DNA from: Syntrophomonadaceae bacterium
GTDB taxonomy: Bacteria; Bacillota; Dethiobacteria; SKNC01
Length of the DNA stretch: 6,544 nt
Assembly: GCA_003555415.1 (NCBI GenBank)
Contig: PWHX01000083.1
Location: 1-6,544, forward strand
Direction: 5' to 3'
A program made the position numbers and the translations under genes. A model generated the notes under the pieces. That model saw nothing but the letters and a program-made list of their open reading frames with translations, was not told the DNA's origin and did not search any database. Positions 1 through 5,859 of the stretch are shown piece after piece (the first letter of the stretch is position 1; every line of letters begins with the position of its first letter).

Positions 1-1
1 G

Positions 2-58
2 CACAAAGCAGGAAAAGAGTTGAAGTGCACTTATGTTAACGACAATATATTGGCTTAA
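2..58 (+). CDS. Possible C-terminal end of an upstream gene (partial)
   Basis: The frame starting at base 2 is open for 18 codons and ends at TAA 56-58. The peptide has an ordinary mixed composition (it ends VNDNILA). The other two forward frames close earlier, at 37-39 and 19-21. If real, it is the tail of a rightward gene convergent with the esterase. Eighteen codons are too few to assign a family, and such a run occurs often by chance, so this is only a possibility. Confidence 0.22.
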   Translation, partial: HKAGKELKCTYVNDNILA

Positions 59-91
59 TTCATATTAGTGGAATAAAATACCGAAAAACAT

Positions 92-835
92 TTACAAAGA
101 GATGTGTTTACCAAAAATAAAATGTTCTATATTATTTAATACTTTTTCTCTTTCTTTATCCATGGTCAAGATATGCCCTGAATTTGAGAACATAACCAAT
201 CTGCTGTCTTTTATATGTTCATTAAGGAAGAGGGGGCTTTTTTGAGACACCATGAGGTCTTTTTTGCCCTGCATAATAAGTACGGGACAATTAATACTGC
301 TTATCCCTTCCTTTACAAAATTCCTTATATTTAAAAGGTCTGAAAGGCTTTTAGTTGGGATACAGTTATATGCTCCTCTTTCTTTCACAAAAGAATCCCA
401 TTTACCCTTGGGAATATAGAGATTTAATCGGGAAATCAGGGGAACAAAAGAGTAAAAGCGGTAGGTCAGGTTTATAGGAGCAGCCATACTTACAACATTC
501 TCCACGGGATATTTTATGGCTCCGGCTAAACTTAAAAGACCACCCATGGATAGGCCTATAAGGGTTGTTCGTTCATAATTACTTAACATAAACTCAATTT
601 CTTTGTATATTAAATCCAGCCAATCCCTGTAAGTTGTTTTTGTCATTTTACCAGGTTCTGTTCCGTGGCCTGGCAAAAGGGGAGCTTTGACACTAATATT
701 TTTTTCAGCAAGATGGACTCCAAGAGGTTTCATTTCTCCAGGGGATCCGGTAAAGCCGTGAATTAAGAGGGCACTGTTAGGGCCGCGGCAATAGTGGAAG
801 GGCTTAGCTTCCGGCATAAAATATGACAAGTTCAT
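92..835 (-). CDS. Alpha/beta-hydrolase, carboxylesterase (Est30-like)
   Basis: A 247-residue soluble alpha/beta-hydrolase, probably a cytoplasmic esterase acting on short acyl esters or a monoacylglycerol-lipase-like enzyme; the natural substrate cannot be read from sequence. Visible landmarks in order are the oxyanion-hole motif LIHGFTG (residues 24-30), the nucleophile elbow GLSMGG with Ser96, the acid Asp193 in QGKKDLM, and His221 in SGHILTMD. The spacing and length (about 250 aa) match the Geobacillus Est30 carboxylesterase family. There is no signal peptide. The start is supported by GAAAGG a few bases upstream on the minus strand; Met7 is the only close alternative and has no better ribosome site. 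It is transcribed away from the Se/S gene set, so a functional link is not implied. All catalytic residues are present and no damage is seen. Confidence 0.9.
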   Translation of the reverse strand: MNLSYFMPEAKPFHYCRGPNSALLIHGFTGSPGEMKPLGVHLAEKNISVKAPLLPGHGTEPGKMTKTTYRDWLDLIYKEIEFMLSNYERTTLIGLSMGGLLSLAGAIKYPVENVVSMAAPINLTYRFYSFVPLISRLNLYIPKGKWDSFVKERGAYNCIPTKSLSDLLNIRNFVKEGISSINCPVLIMQGKKDLMVSQKSPLFLNEHIKDSRLVMFSNSGHILTMDKEREKVLNNIEHFIFGKHISL

Positions 836-867
836 CTTACCTTTCTATATAATTTTTAGATAGACTA

Positions 868-897
868 ATTCTATCACGAAAAAGAAAGTATGGACAA
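868..897 (-). promoter_or_regulatory. Candidate sigma-A promoter for the esterase gene
   Basis: Read on the minus strand, TTGTCC (897-892) is followed after 18 bases by TAGAAT (873-868), with a TG one base upstream of the -10 (extended -10). The -35 matches consensus at 4 of 6 and the -10 at 5 of 6. It would give a leader of about 25 bases before the ATG. The call rests on motif matching only. Confidence 0.5.
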
Positions 898-922
898 GCA
901 ATAAGAATGTTAGTATTACATT

Positions 923-951
923 TTGCAGATAGATGGGAGAAAAGATATAAC
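923..951 (+). promoter_or_regulatory. Weak candidate promoter for the desulfurase-yedE-tusA transcript
   Basis: TTGCAG (923-928), a 17-base spacer, and TATAAC (946-951). The -35 is only 3 of 6 and the -10 is 5 of 6. Other -10-like hexamers occur at 968-973 (TATAAA) and 1003-1008 (TACAAT). The region upstream of the desulfurase start must hold a promoter because the gene on its left is divergent, but which one is used is uncertain. Confidence 0.3.
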
Positions 952-1008
952 AAAATGTCATGTTAAGTATAAAGGACTATGGCAGCCTTAAGTAGTATTA
1001 GTTACAAT

Positions 1009-1028
1009 GTAGTTTATTGTAGTTTATT
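1009..1028 (+). repeat. Two-copy tandem repeat in the desulfurase leader
   Basis: The 10-mer GTAGTTTATT occurs twice back to back, ending 12 bases before the ribosome binding site. It may be a small duplication or an operator. Two copies alone do not show function. Confidence 0.5.
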
Positions 1029-1055
1029 GCTATTGATTCTAAAGGAGGTTTTTTT

Positions 1056-2216
1056 TTGTTTCATTATATGGATAATGCAGCTACATCTTTTCCCAAACCC
1101 GAAGAAGTTCTGGCTGTTATGGAGCATTTTTTTAACAATACAGGGGGCAATCCCGGCAGGTCAGGACACCGCCTTTCTTTAAAATCTGGAGAAATTGTTT
1201 ACGAAACAAGGGATCTGTTAGCTCAGCTCTTTAATATAGAAGACCCTTTACAAATTGTTTTTACCTTAAACGCTACTATGGCTATGAATATGGCTTTATC
1301 CGGCCTTTTAAAACCGGGGGATCATGTTATTACCAGTTCTTTAGAGCATAATTCTCTGGCCCGCCCCTTACGATATATGGAAACTAAAGGAGTTGAGATT
1401 ACCCGTATCAGTTGTTCTCCTCCTGATTTTCAGATTAGTCTGGAAGAACTTGAACAAAGCATTCAAAAAAATACCCGGTTGATAGCTCTAATGCACGGTT
1501 CTAATGTTACGGGAACCATTTTCCCCCTAAAGGAAATCGGCAAAATAGCAAAAAAACACAGTCTGTATTTTATGGTAGATGCTGCTCAAACCGCCGGGGC
1601 CTATCCCATAGATGTTCAAAGGGAAGGCATTCATATGTTGGCCTTCACCGGTCATAAAGGTCTTTTCGGCCCCCAGGGAACAGGAGGGCTTTACATTGAT
1701 CCCCGGTTAAAGATAGAGTCTTTTATCAGGGGAGGTACCGGCAGTTTATCTGAAGAAGACCGGCAGCCTGACTTTATGCCTGATGTCCTGGAAAGCGGCA
1801 CCCCTAATGCCATGGGGTTGGCCGGCCTAAGTGCAGGGGTTAAGTATATTTTAAAAGAGGGGATAGATAAAATCAGGGGAAAAGAGGAAGAGTTAACTTT
1901 CTTTCTCTTAAAAGGCTTAAAAGAAATAGACGGTATTAAAGTCTTTGGAGAGGAGAGCGTAAAAAGACGTATGCCCATTATTTCTTTTTTGGTTGATGGA
2001 GTTTCTCCCTCCACTGTGGGAGAGATTTTAGATGACGAGTACAACATTCTTGTTCGCGTAGGACTTCACTGTTCTCCCTGGGCTCACGAAAGTATGGGTA
2101 CTATCCCGGAGGGCACCGTGCGGGTCAGTTTGAGTTATTTTAATACAGAAAAACAGGTTGATAACCTGATAAAAGCTTTAAAAGAGATAGTTAAAGAGGA
2201 GGTGGAAACTTCATAA
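1056..2216 (+). CDS. Cysteine desulfurase family / selenocysteine lyase-like PLP enzyme (class V aminotransferase)
   Basis: A 386-residue PLP enzyme of the class V aminotransferase fold, expected to remove sulfur (or selenium) from cysteine (or selenocysteine) as an enzyme-bound persulfide or perselenide plus alanine. Visible signatures are the N-terminal DNAATS (residues 6-11), His98 in SSLEHNS, Asp175 and Gln178 in VDAAQTAG, the Schiff-base lysine Lys201 in TGHKGLFGP, the ESGTPN segment (246-251), and the sulfur-accepting Cys339 in VGLHCSPWAH. Length and motifs fit the EF2568-type subfamily (TIGR01977), often found beside selD and other selenium genes, rather than housekeeping IscS. The TTG start at 1056 is chosen because AAAGGAGG (1041-1048) lies 7 bases upstream; the first ATG (1068) would cut the protein close to the DNAATS motif and is too far from that site. 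yedE follows 62 bases later. Substrate choice (S or Se) is inferred only from context. Confidence 0.9.
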   Translation: MFHYMDNAATSFPKPEEVLAVMEHFFNNTGGNPGRSGHRLSLKSGEIVYETRDLLAQLFNIEDPLQIVFTLNATMAMNMALSGLLKPGDHVITSSLEHNSLARPLRYMETKGVEITRISCSPPDFQISLEELEQSIQKNTRLIALMHGSNVTGTIFPLKEIGKIAKKHSLYFMVDAAQTAGAYPIDVQREGIHMLAFTGHKGLFGPQGTGGLYIDPRLKIESFIRGGTGSLSEEDRQPDFMPDVLESGTPNAMGLAGLSAGVKYILKEGIDKIRGKEEELTFFLLKGLKEIDGIKVFGEESVKRRMPIISFLVDGVSPSTVGEILDDEYNILVRVGLHCSPWAHESMGTIPEGTVRVSLSYFNTEKQVDNLIKALKEIVKEEVETS

Positions 2217-2278
2217 AGCATTTTACAAGCATCTAATATAGTATAAAATAAAAAAATACTGTAGGAGGGGAATAAAAA

Positions 2279-3370
2279 GTGAATGAAAAAAGATTAATTG
2301 CCCTGTCTGGTGCCGTTATAGGTTTTCTGGGAGTATTACTGGTATACCTGGGTAATGCCGCAAACTATGGGATATGTGTTGCCTGCTTTATTCGGGATAT
2401 TGCCGGTGGGCTAGGGCTTCACCGGGCAGAGGTAGTGCAGTATCTGCGCCCTGAAGTTGCAGGTTTTATTTTGGGTGCTTTCCTGATAGCTTTATTTATG
2501 GGTGAATTCAGGGCCCGGGGGGGTTCCTCACCTTTAATAAGATTTATTATAGGATTTATAGTAATAGTAGGAGCTTTAGTATTTTTAGGCTGTCCCCTTA
2601 GAATGGTTTTGAGGCTGGCTGCCGGTGACTTAAATGCCCTTTTAGGATTGGCCGGTTTTATAGCCGGGATTTACCTGGGGATATTCTTCCTGCGAAAAGG
2701 TTTTTCCCTGGGCAGGTATCACAATTTATCAAGTTCCAATGGCTACGTTTTACCGGTTTTAGCGGTAATATTACTTATCCTGGTAGCTGTAAAACCTGCA
2801 TTTATATTTTTCAGTGAATCTGGTCCTGGATCCATGTATCCACCAATAGTTGTTTCATTAATCGCCGGTGCCATAATAGGCTTACTGGTACAGCGCAGCA
2901 GGCTTTGTATGGCCGGAGGTATAAGAGATCTCATTTTAATAAAGGATCCACACCTGTTCTATGGAACCCTTAGTTTATTTGTTTTGGCTCTTGTAGGTAA
3001 TTTAGCTTTTGGATATTTTGATTTGGGTTTTGTAGACCAGCCTATCGCTCATAATGATGGACTTTGGAATTTTATTGGAATGTTAGTGGTTGGACTGGGG
3101 TCAATATTACTGGGAGGCTGTCCTTTAAGGCAGATTATTATGGGGTCTGAAGGGGATTCAGATGCCGGTATAACTTTTTTAGGAATGCTAACTGGAGCGG
3201 CTTTTATGCATAATTTTGGACTGGCAGCCAGTCCAGACGGTGTTCCCCAAAATGGTCAAATTGCCACTGTATTAGCCCTGATAGCTTTATTAGCCATAGC
3301 TTTTAAAAACGTAGAGGTGGGTATAACATCTAAACCTTCTAAGTCAGTAGCTTCAGGTATTAAAAAATAA
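2279..3370 (+). CDS. yedE: YedE-family membrane transporter (putative selenium/thiosulfate uptake)
   Basis: A 363-residue multi-pass inner-membrane protein of the YeeE/YedE family, some members of which import thiosulfate (TsuA) while others, near selenium genes, are proposed selenium-compound transporters. About nine hydrophobic segments are visible. Cysteines sit in two similar halves: CVACFIRD (33-40) and GCPLR (104-108) in the first, CMAGGIRD (210-217) and GCPLR (280-284) in the second. The offset of about 177 residues points to an ancient internal duplication. Cys residues 33, 36, 105, 210 and 281 are candidates for the relay seen in TsuA. The start is GTG 2279, with AGGAGGGG (2263-2270) 8 bases upstream; the nearby ATG at 2283 is out of frame and closes within five codons. 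The TusA-like gene follows after 18 bases, a pairing like tsuA-tsuB. The transported substrate is not determined. Confidence 0.88.
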   Translation: MNEKRLIALSGAVIGFLGVLLVYLGNAANYGICVACFIRDIAGGLGLHRAEVVQYLRPEVAGFILGAFLIALFMGEFRARGGSSPLIRFIIGFIVIVGALVFLGCPLRMVLRLAAGDLNALLGLAGFIAGIYLGIFFLRKGFSLGRYHNLSSSNGYVLPVLAVILLILVAVKPAFIFFSESGPGSMYPPIVVSLIAGAIIGLLVQRSRLCMAGGIRDLILIKDPHLFYGTLSLFVLALVGNLAFGYFDLGFVDQPIAHNDGLWNFIGMLVVGLGSILLGGCPLRQIIMGSEGDSDAGITFLGMLTGAAFMHNFGLAASPDGVPQNGQIATVLALIALLAIAFKNVEVGITSKPSKSVASGIKK

Positions 3371-3388
3371 AAATGAGGAGAGATTTAC

Positions 3389-3616
3389 ATGTCTGGCGAT
3401 AAAGATAAAAAAACTGTTGATGCCCGGGGAAAGTCCTGCCCGGAACCCGTAGTATTAACCCGTAAAGCACTGGAGTCTTTTAAAGATCAGGAGATTGAAG
3501 TAATAATCGATTCTCCTGTAGCCAAGGAAAACATTACCCGTATGGCCAAGAATCAGGGCTACAAGATTGATGTTGAAGAAAAGGATGAGGAATTTTGCTT
3601 GAAAATTACTAAATAA
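3389..3616 (+). CDS. TusA/YedF-like sulfur (selenium) carrier protein
   Basis: A 75-residue cytoplasmic protein of the TusA (SirA-like) family. It opens VDARGKSCPEP, so the CPxP motif has the persulfide-carrying Cys17. A beta-alpha-beta pattern follows, with the typical segment IIDSPVAKENITRMAKNQGY in the middle. Such proteins accept a sulfane sulfur, or possibly selenium, from a desulfurase and pass it on; an example is TsuB next to the TsuA thiosulfate channel. Selenium-associated YedF proteins carry this domain fused to a second C-terminal domain of similar size; here the gene stops after the first domain with no sign of frameshift. The ATG is preceded by GAGGAGA (3375-3381) at 7 bases. 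It is very probably co-transcribed with yedE, 18 bases upstream. A second cysteine (in EEFCLKI near the C-terminus) is not a family hallmark. Confidence 0.9.
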   Translation: MSGDKDKKTVDARGKSCPEPVVLTRKALESFKDQEIEVIIDSPVAKENITRMAKNQGYKIDVEEKDEEFCLKITK

Positions 3617-3641
3617 ATTTGTGAGTGGTCATATAAATTTC

Positions 3642-3669
3642 TTGACAATGAATGTCTTGATATTATAAT
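3642..3669 (+). promoter_or_regulatory. Sigma-A promoter with consensus boxes for the DUF3343 gene
   Basis: TTGACA (3642-3647), a 16-base spacer, then TATAAT (3664-3669): both hexamers are 6 of 6 and the spacing is within range. Transcription would start near 3676, giving a leader of about 30 bases. A short dyad, GACA-5-TGTC (3644-3657), overlaps the -35 and could bind a regulator, but 4-bp arms are weak evidence. Confidence 0.8.
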
Positions 3670-3705
3670 TAAAATAAAGTATGCTTTGAAATTTGGTGGA
3701 TAATA

Positions 3706-3972
3706 ATGGATTCCTATTATGTTGCAACCTTTTACTCTACTAACTATGCTTTAAAATGTGAAAGATTATTAAAAAATAAAGATATAGATATTAAATTAAT
3801 ACCCGTTCCCCGCCAGGTAAGCTCCAACTGTGGCCTGGCTGCCCGCTTAACTCCCCAAAATCTACCTGATTTTATGGAATTATATAAAGAAGGATTAGTA
3901 GAAGTTGAAGGGCTGTACAGCGTAGAACAGGAAGGAAAGAAATTAAGTTTTACACTTCTAGAACAAGAGTGA
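3706..3972 (+). CDS. DUF3343 protein, putative Se/S carrier-like
   Basis: An 88-residue soluble protein matching the DUF3343 family (PF11823, described as putative Se/S carrier-like). It opens with YYVATFYSTNYALKCERLL, a typical start for the family. It then has the hallmark PVPRQVSSNCGLAAR (residues 33-47), with the conserved Cys-Gly pair at Cys42-Gly43. No membrane segment is present. No biochemical role is firmly established for the family; its genes recur beside TusA/YedF-like, cysteine-desulfurase-like and selD genes, which suggests handling of a reactive sulfur or selenium species through Cys42. The ATG at 3706 has a modest GGTGG site about 6 bases upstream. The gene lies 89 bases after the TusA-like gene but has its own strong promoter, so it may be expressed separately or more strongly than the genes before it. 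A hairpin terminator candidate follows at 4033. Confidence 0.85.
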   Translation: MDSYYVATFYSTNYALKCERLLKNKDIDIKLIPVPRQVSSNCGLAARLTPQNLPDFMELYKEGLVEVEGLYSVEQEGKKLSFTLLEQE

Positions 3973-3977
3973 TCATA

Positions 3978-3996
3978 GGGACGGGTACCTGTCACC
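3978..3996. repeat. REP-like imperfect palindrome
   Basis: GGGACGGGTACCTGTCACC, just after the DUF3343 stop. Its core, 3980-3993, folds as GAC-G-GG around TA with only a G-T wobble breaking symmetry, centred on GGTACC. It resembles the GGGAC...GTCCC short palindromes scattered in clostridial genomes, some linked to REP-associated Y1 transposases. Only one copy is in the window and there is no transposase, so this is a solitary or relic element by resemblance. It lacks a T-run and is not a good terminator. Confidence 0.4.
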
Positions 3997-4032
3997 GGAA
4001 TTACTAGTCAGTGGGTGTTTTATATGAATTTT

Positions 4033-4060
4033 AAAGATAGCCTTGATAGAGGCTATCTTT
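4033..4060 (+). terminator. Candidate terminator hairpin after the DUF3343 gene
   Basis: A perfect 10-bp inverted repeat, AAAGATAGCC (4033-4042) and GGCTATCTTT (4051-4060), with an 8-base loop. It is followed by TGATGTTTATT, so the T-run is interrupted and termination may be moderate. It lies about 60 bases after the DUF3343 stop, in the right place to end that transcript. Confidence 0.6.
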
Positions 4061-4291
4061 TGATGTTTATTCATTAGACGATGTGCTTGTTGCCATGAAT
4101 GGTCTGCGCTTGATGAAATATGGGACTTAAACAATATCTAATCTGTTCTTCTAATTGAAAAGGATCTTCCAAATACGAATTCAACGGGAACGTTGATGAT
4201 AATCATTGTGCTCAAGTCTTTAAATATTCTTATCCTACTTTCTTAAAGAATATCCTGGAATAAACCCCTATCACCTCAACCCAAGAAGAAA

Positions 4292-4320
4292 TTTTAATCT
4301 AAGTTAATGTTTGTTATAAT
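4292..4320 (+). promoter_or_regulatory. Extended -10 promoter for miaB
   Basis: TATAAT (4315-4320) preceded by TGT gives a full extended -10 element (TGnTATAAT). The -35 position, 17 bases upstream (4292-4297, TTTTAA), is poor, as is common with extended -10 promoters. The expected start near 4327 leaves a leader of about 44 bases. Confidence 0.65.
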
Positions 4321-4370
4321 AAAGCTAATACTAACATAAAAATGATTTGATATTTTAGAGGGGATAAATT

Positions 4371-5735
4371 ATGAAAAAAGAGAGAAAAGAAGCAAGGAAA
4401 ATAGGTGTAGATAAGCGTTTTCTAGCAGTAACTTATGGCTGCCAGATGAACGAGCATGATTCGGAAATACTTTCAGGTTTTCTTGAGGATATGGGTTATA
4501 CACAGACAAATGAGCTGCAGGAGGCAGATGTGTTTATAATCAACACTTGTGCCATAAGACAGAAAGCCGAGGAAAAGGTCTATGGTCGTTTAGGGGCTTT
4601 AAAAAAGTTAAAAAAGGAAAGGCCCGAAATGATCATCGGTATTTGCGGCTGTATGGTACAGCAGAGAAAAGTAGCGGAAAAGATAGAGAAAAGGTATCCC
4701 CATGTTGACTTGATTTTTGGAACCCATAATCTTCATAAATTTCCGGAATTACTACAGGAAGCCTTGGAAAGCAGGAAAACAGTTCTCGATATATGGCCTA
4801 GAAGAGGCGGTGTAGTAGAGGATTTGCCTAAACTGCGGAAGGATGGATTAAAAGCCTGGGTTTCTATCACCTACGGTTGCAATAATTTTTGTGCCTATTG
4901 TATTGTCCCTTACGTCAGGGGTAGAGAACAGAGCAGGAAGATGGAAAACATTATTGCAGAGGTTGAAGGGTTGGCAGCGGAAGGATATAAAGAAGTTACC
5001 CTTTTAGGGCAAAATGTAAATTCCTATGGGAAGGATTTATCTGAAAAATTTACCTTTGCCCGATTGTTGGAGAATCTGGATAATATTGAGGGGCTAAAAA
5101 GGATAAGGTACATGACTTCCCACCCCCGGGATTTCACCTGGGAACTGGTGGAGGTAATTCGTAATTCTTTAAAAGTATGCGAGCACTTTCATTTACCCCT
5201 TCAGGCCGGCAGCAACAAGATACTAGAAAAGATGAACAGGGGTTATGCCCGGGAGCATTACCTGGAGCTGGTTAACTACATCCGGGAACTAATTCCCCAG
5301 GCCAGTATAACTACGGATTTTATTGTAGGATTCCCCGGAGAAACTGAAAAAGATTTTGCTGATACCCTGGACATGGTAGAGAAAGTAAGGTTTAACGCTG
5401 CTTTTACTTTCTTGTATTCTCCCCGAAAGGGCACAGCAGCAGCTACCATGCCTGAACAGCTGACTGAAGAGAAAAAAAAAGATAGAATTTACCGGTTAAT
5501 AGAGTCTCAAAATAAAATCAGCAGGGAAATAAATGATAAGCTTAAGGGAGAGGGATTGGAAGTTTTGGTAGAAGGGATTAGTAGAGAAGAACCGGCTGGA
5601 GTTGTGCTTACCGGCAGGACTAGAACCAATAAAATAGTTAACTTTAAGGGGAAAAAAGAGCTATTGGGGAAACTGGTGCAAGTGCGGATAACAGAACCTA
5701 AGACCTGGAGCCTTTACGGAGAAATAATTGATTAA
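4371..5735 (+). CDS. miaB: tRNA-2-methylthio-N6-dimethylallyladenosine synthase
   Basis: A 454-residue radical-SAM methylthiotransferase that adds the 2-methylthio group to i6A37 of tRNAs reading UNN codons, using SAM and sulfur attached to an auxiliary iron-sulfur cluster. The N-terminal MTTase domain carries the three cluster ligands Cys24 (TYGCQMNEHDSE), Cys60 (INTCAIR) and Cys94 (GICGCMVQQ). The radical-SAM domain has the CxxxCxxC motif at Cys170, Cys174 and Cys177 within YGCNNFCAYCIVPYVRG, and later HLPLQAGSN and TTDFIVGFPGET. The last 65 or so residues form the TRAM RNA-binding domain, ending LYGEIID. The NEHDSE, CAIR and FGTHNLHKFPELL segments favour MiaB over the related MtaB and RimO. 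Length is normal and all clusters are intact. The ATG has GAGGGG (4358-4363) 7 bases upstream. miaB close to mutS is a usual clostridial arrangement, here with one small gene between. Confidence 0.97.
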   Translation: MKKERKEARKIGVDKRFLAVTYGCQMNEHDSEILSGFLEDMGYTQTNELQEADVFIINTCAIRQKAEEKVYGRLGALKKLKKERPEMIIGICGCMVQQRKVAEKIEKRYPHVDLIFGTHNLHKFPELLQEALESRKTVLDIWPRRGGVVEDLPKLRKDGLKAWVSITYGCNNFCAYCIVPYVRGREQSRKMENIIAEVEGLAAEGYKEVTLLGQNVNSYGKDLSEKFTFARLLENLDNIEGLKRIRYMTSHPRDFTWELVEVIRNSLKVCEHFHLPLQAGSNKILEKMNRGYAREHYLELVNYIRELIPQASITTDFIVGFPGETEKDFADTLDMVEKVRFNAAFTFLYSPRKGTAAATMPEQLTEEKKKDRIYRLIESQNKISREINDKLKGEGLEVLVEGISREEPAGVVLTGRTRTNKIVNFKGKKELLGKLVQVRITEPKTWSLYGEIID

Positions 5736-5770
5736 TGTACAGATTATAAAAGCACATGTTTTCTATTTAG

Positions 5771-5799
5771 TTGAAGGATTTTCTGTCGTAAAATAGAAT
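5771..5799 (+). promoter_or_regulatory. Candidate promoter for the zinc-ribbon membrane protein gene
   Basis: TTGAAG (5771-5776), a 17-base spacer, TAGAAT (5794-5799): 4 of 6 and 5 of 6 matches. A direct repeat, AAAATAGAA (5790-5798 and 5802-5810), overlaps the -10. The 124-base gap after miaB shows no convincing terminator, so read-through from miaB is also possible. Confidence 0.45.
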
Positions 5800-5859
5800 A
5801 TAAAATAGAAATAAAAGTAATAATATGAAGTTCTAACAGAAAAGGGAAGGCTGGGGAAA

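Larger units (their letters stand above)
3973..4310. other. Gene-free spacer between the DUF3343 gene and the miaB promoter
   Basis: This stretch holds the REP-like palindrome, a hairpin (4033-4060) and about 230 bases with no recognisable gene. Two short open runs are seen: 4064-4138 (25 codons, including CHEWSALDEIWDLNN) and 4159-4260 (34 codons, including FNGNVDDNHCAQVF). They are in different frames, lack a start codon with a ribosome site, and match no family I recognise. They could be debris of a decayed gene or chance. Confidence 0.5.

Noticed and set aside
23..32. Perfect palindrome AAGTGCACTT
   Set aside because: A 10-bp palindrome with no loop or T-run is common by chance and does not form a terminator for the esterase gene.
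907..918. 12-bp match ATGTTAGTATTA to the reverse complement of 4326-4337
   Set aside because: Considered as a shared operator, but a 12-base match is expected by chance about once or more in an AT-rich window of this size.
979..1182. 67-codon forward open frame overlapping the desulfurase start
   Set aside because: No ribosome site, out of frame with a strongly supported gene, and a composition unlike a real protein. It is a shadow.
1691..2047. 118-codon reverse open frame inside the desulfurase gene
   Set aside because: Antisense shadow of a conserved coding region; serine/proline-rich with no family motif and no supporting promoter or ribosome site.
2743..2934. 63-codon reverse open frame inside yedE
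   Set aside because: Antisense shadow of transmembrane codons; no independent start signals.
3613..3640. Direct repeat ATAAATTT at 3613-3620 and 3633-3640
   Set aside because: Short, AT-only repeat spanning a stop codon; likely composition-driven.
3970..3978. Possible selenocysteine read-through at the TGA stop of the DUF3343 gene, given the selenium context
   Set aside because: In-frame TGA TCA TAG stops two codons later and the protein already has full family length.
3744..3995. 83-codon reverse open frame over the DUF3343 gene
   Set aside because: The forward frame matches DUF3343 including its CG motif; the reverse frame has no recognisable features.
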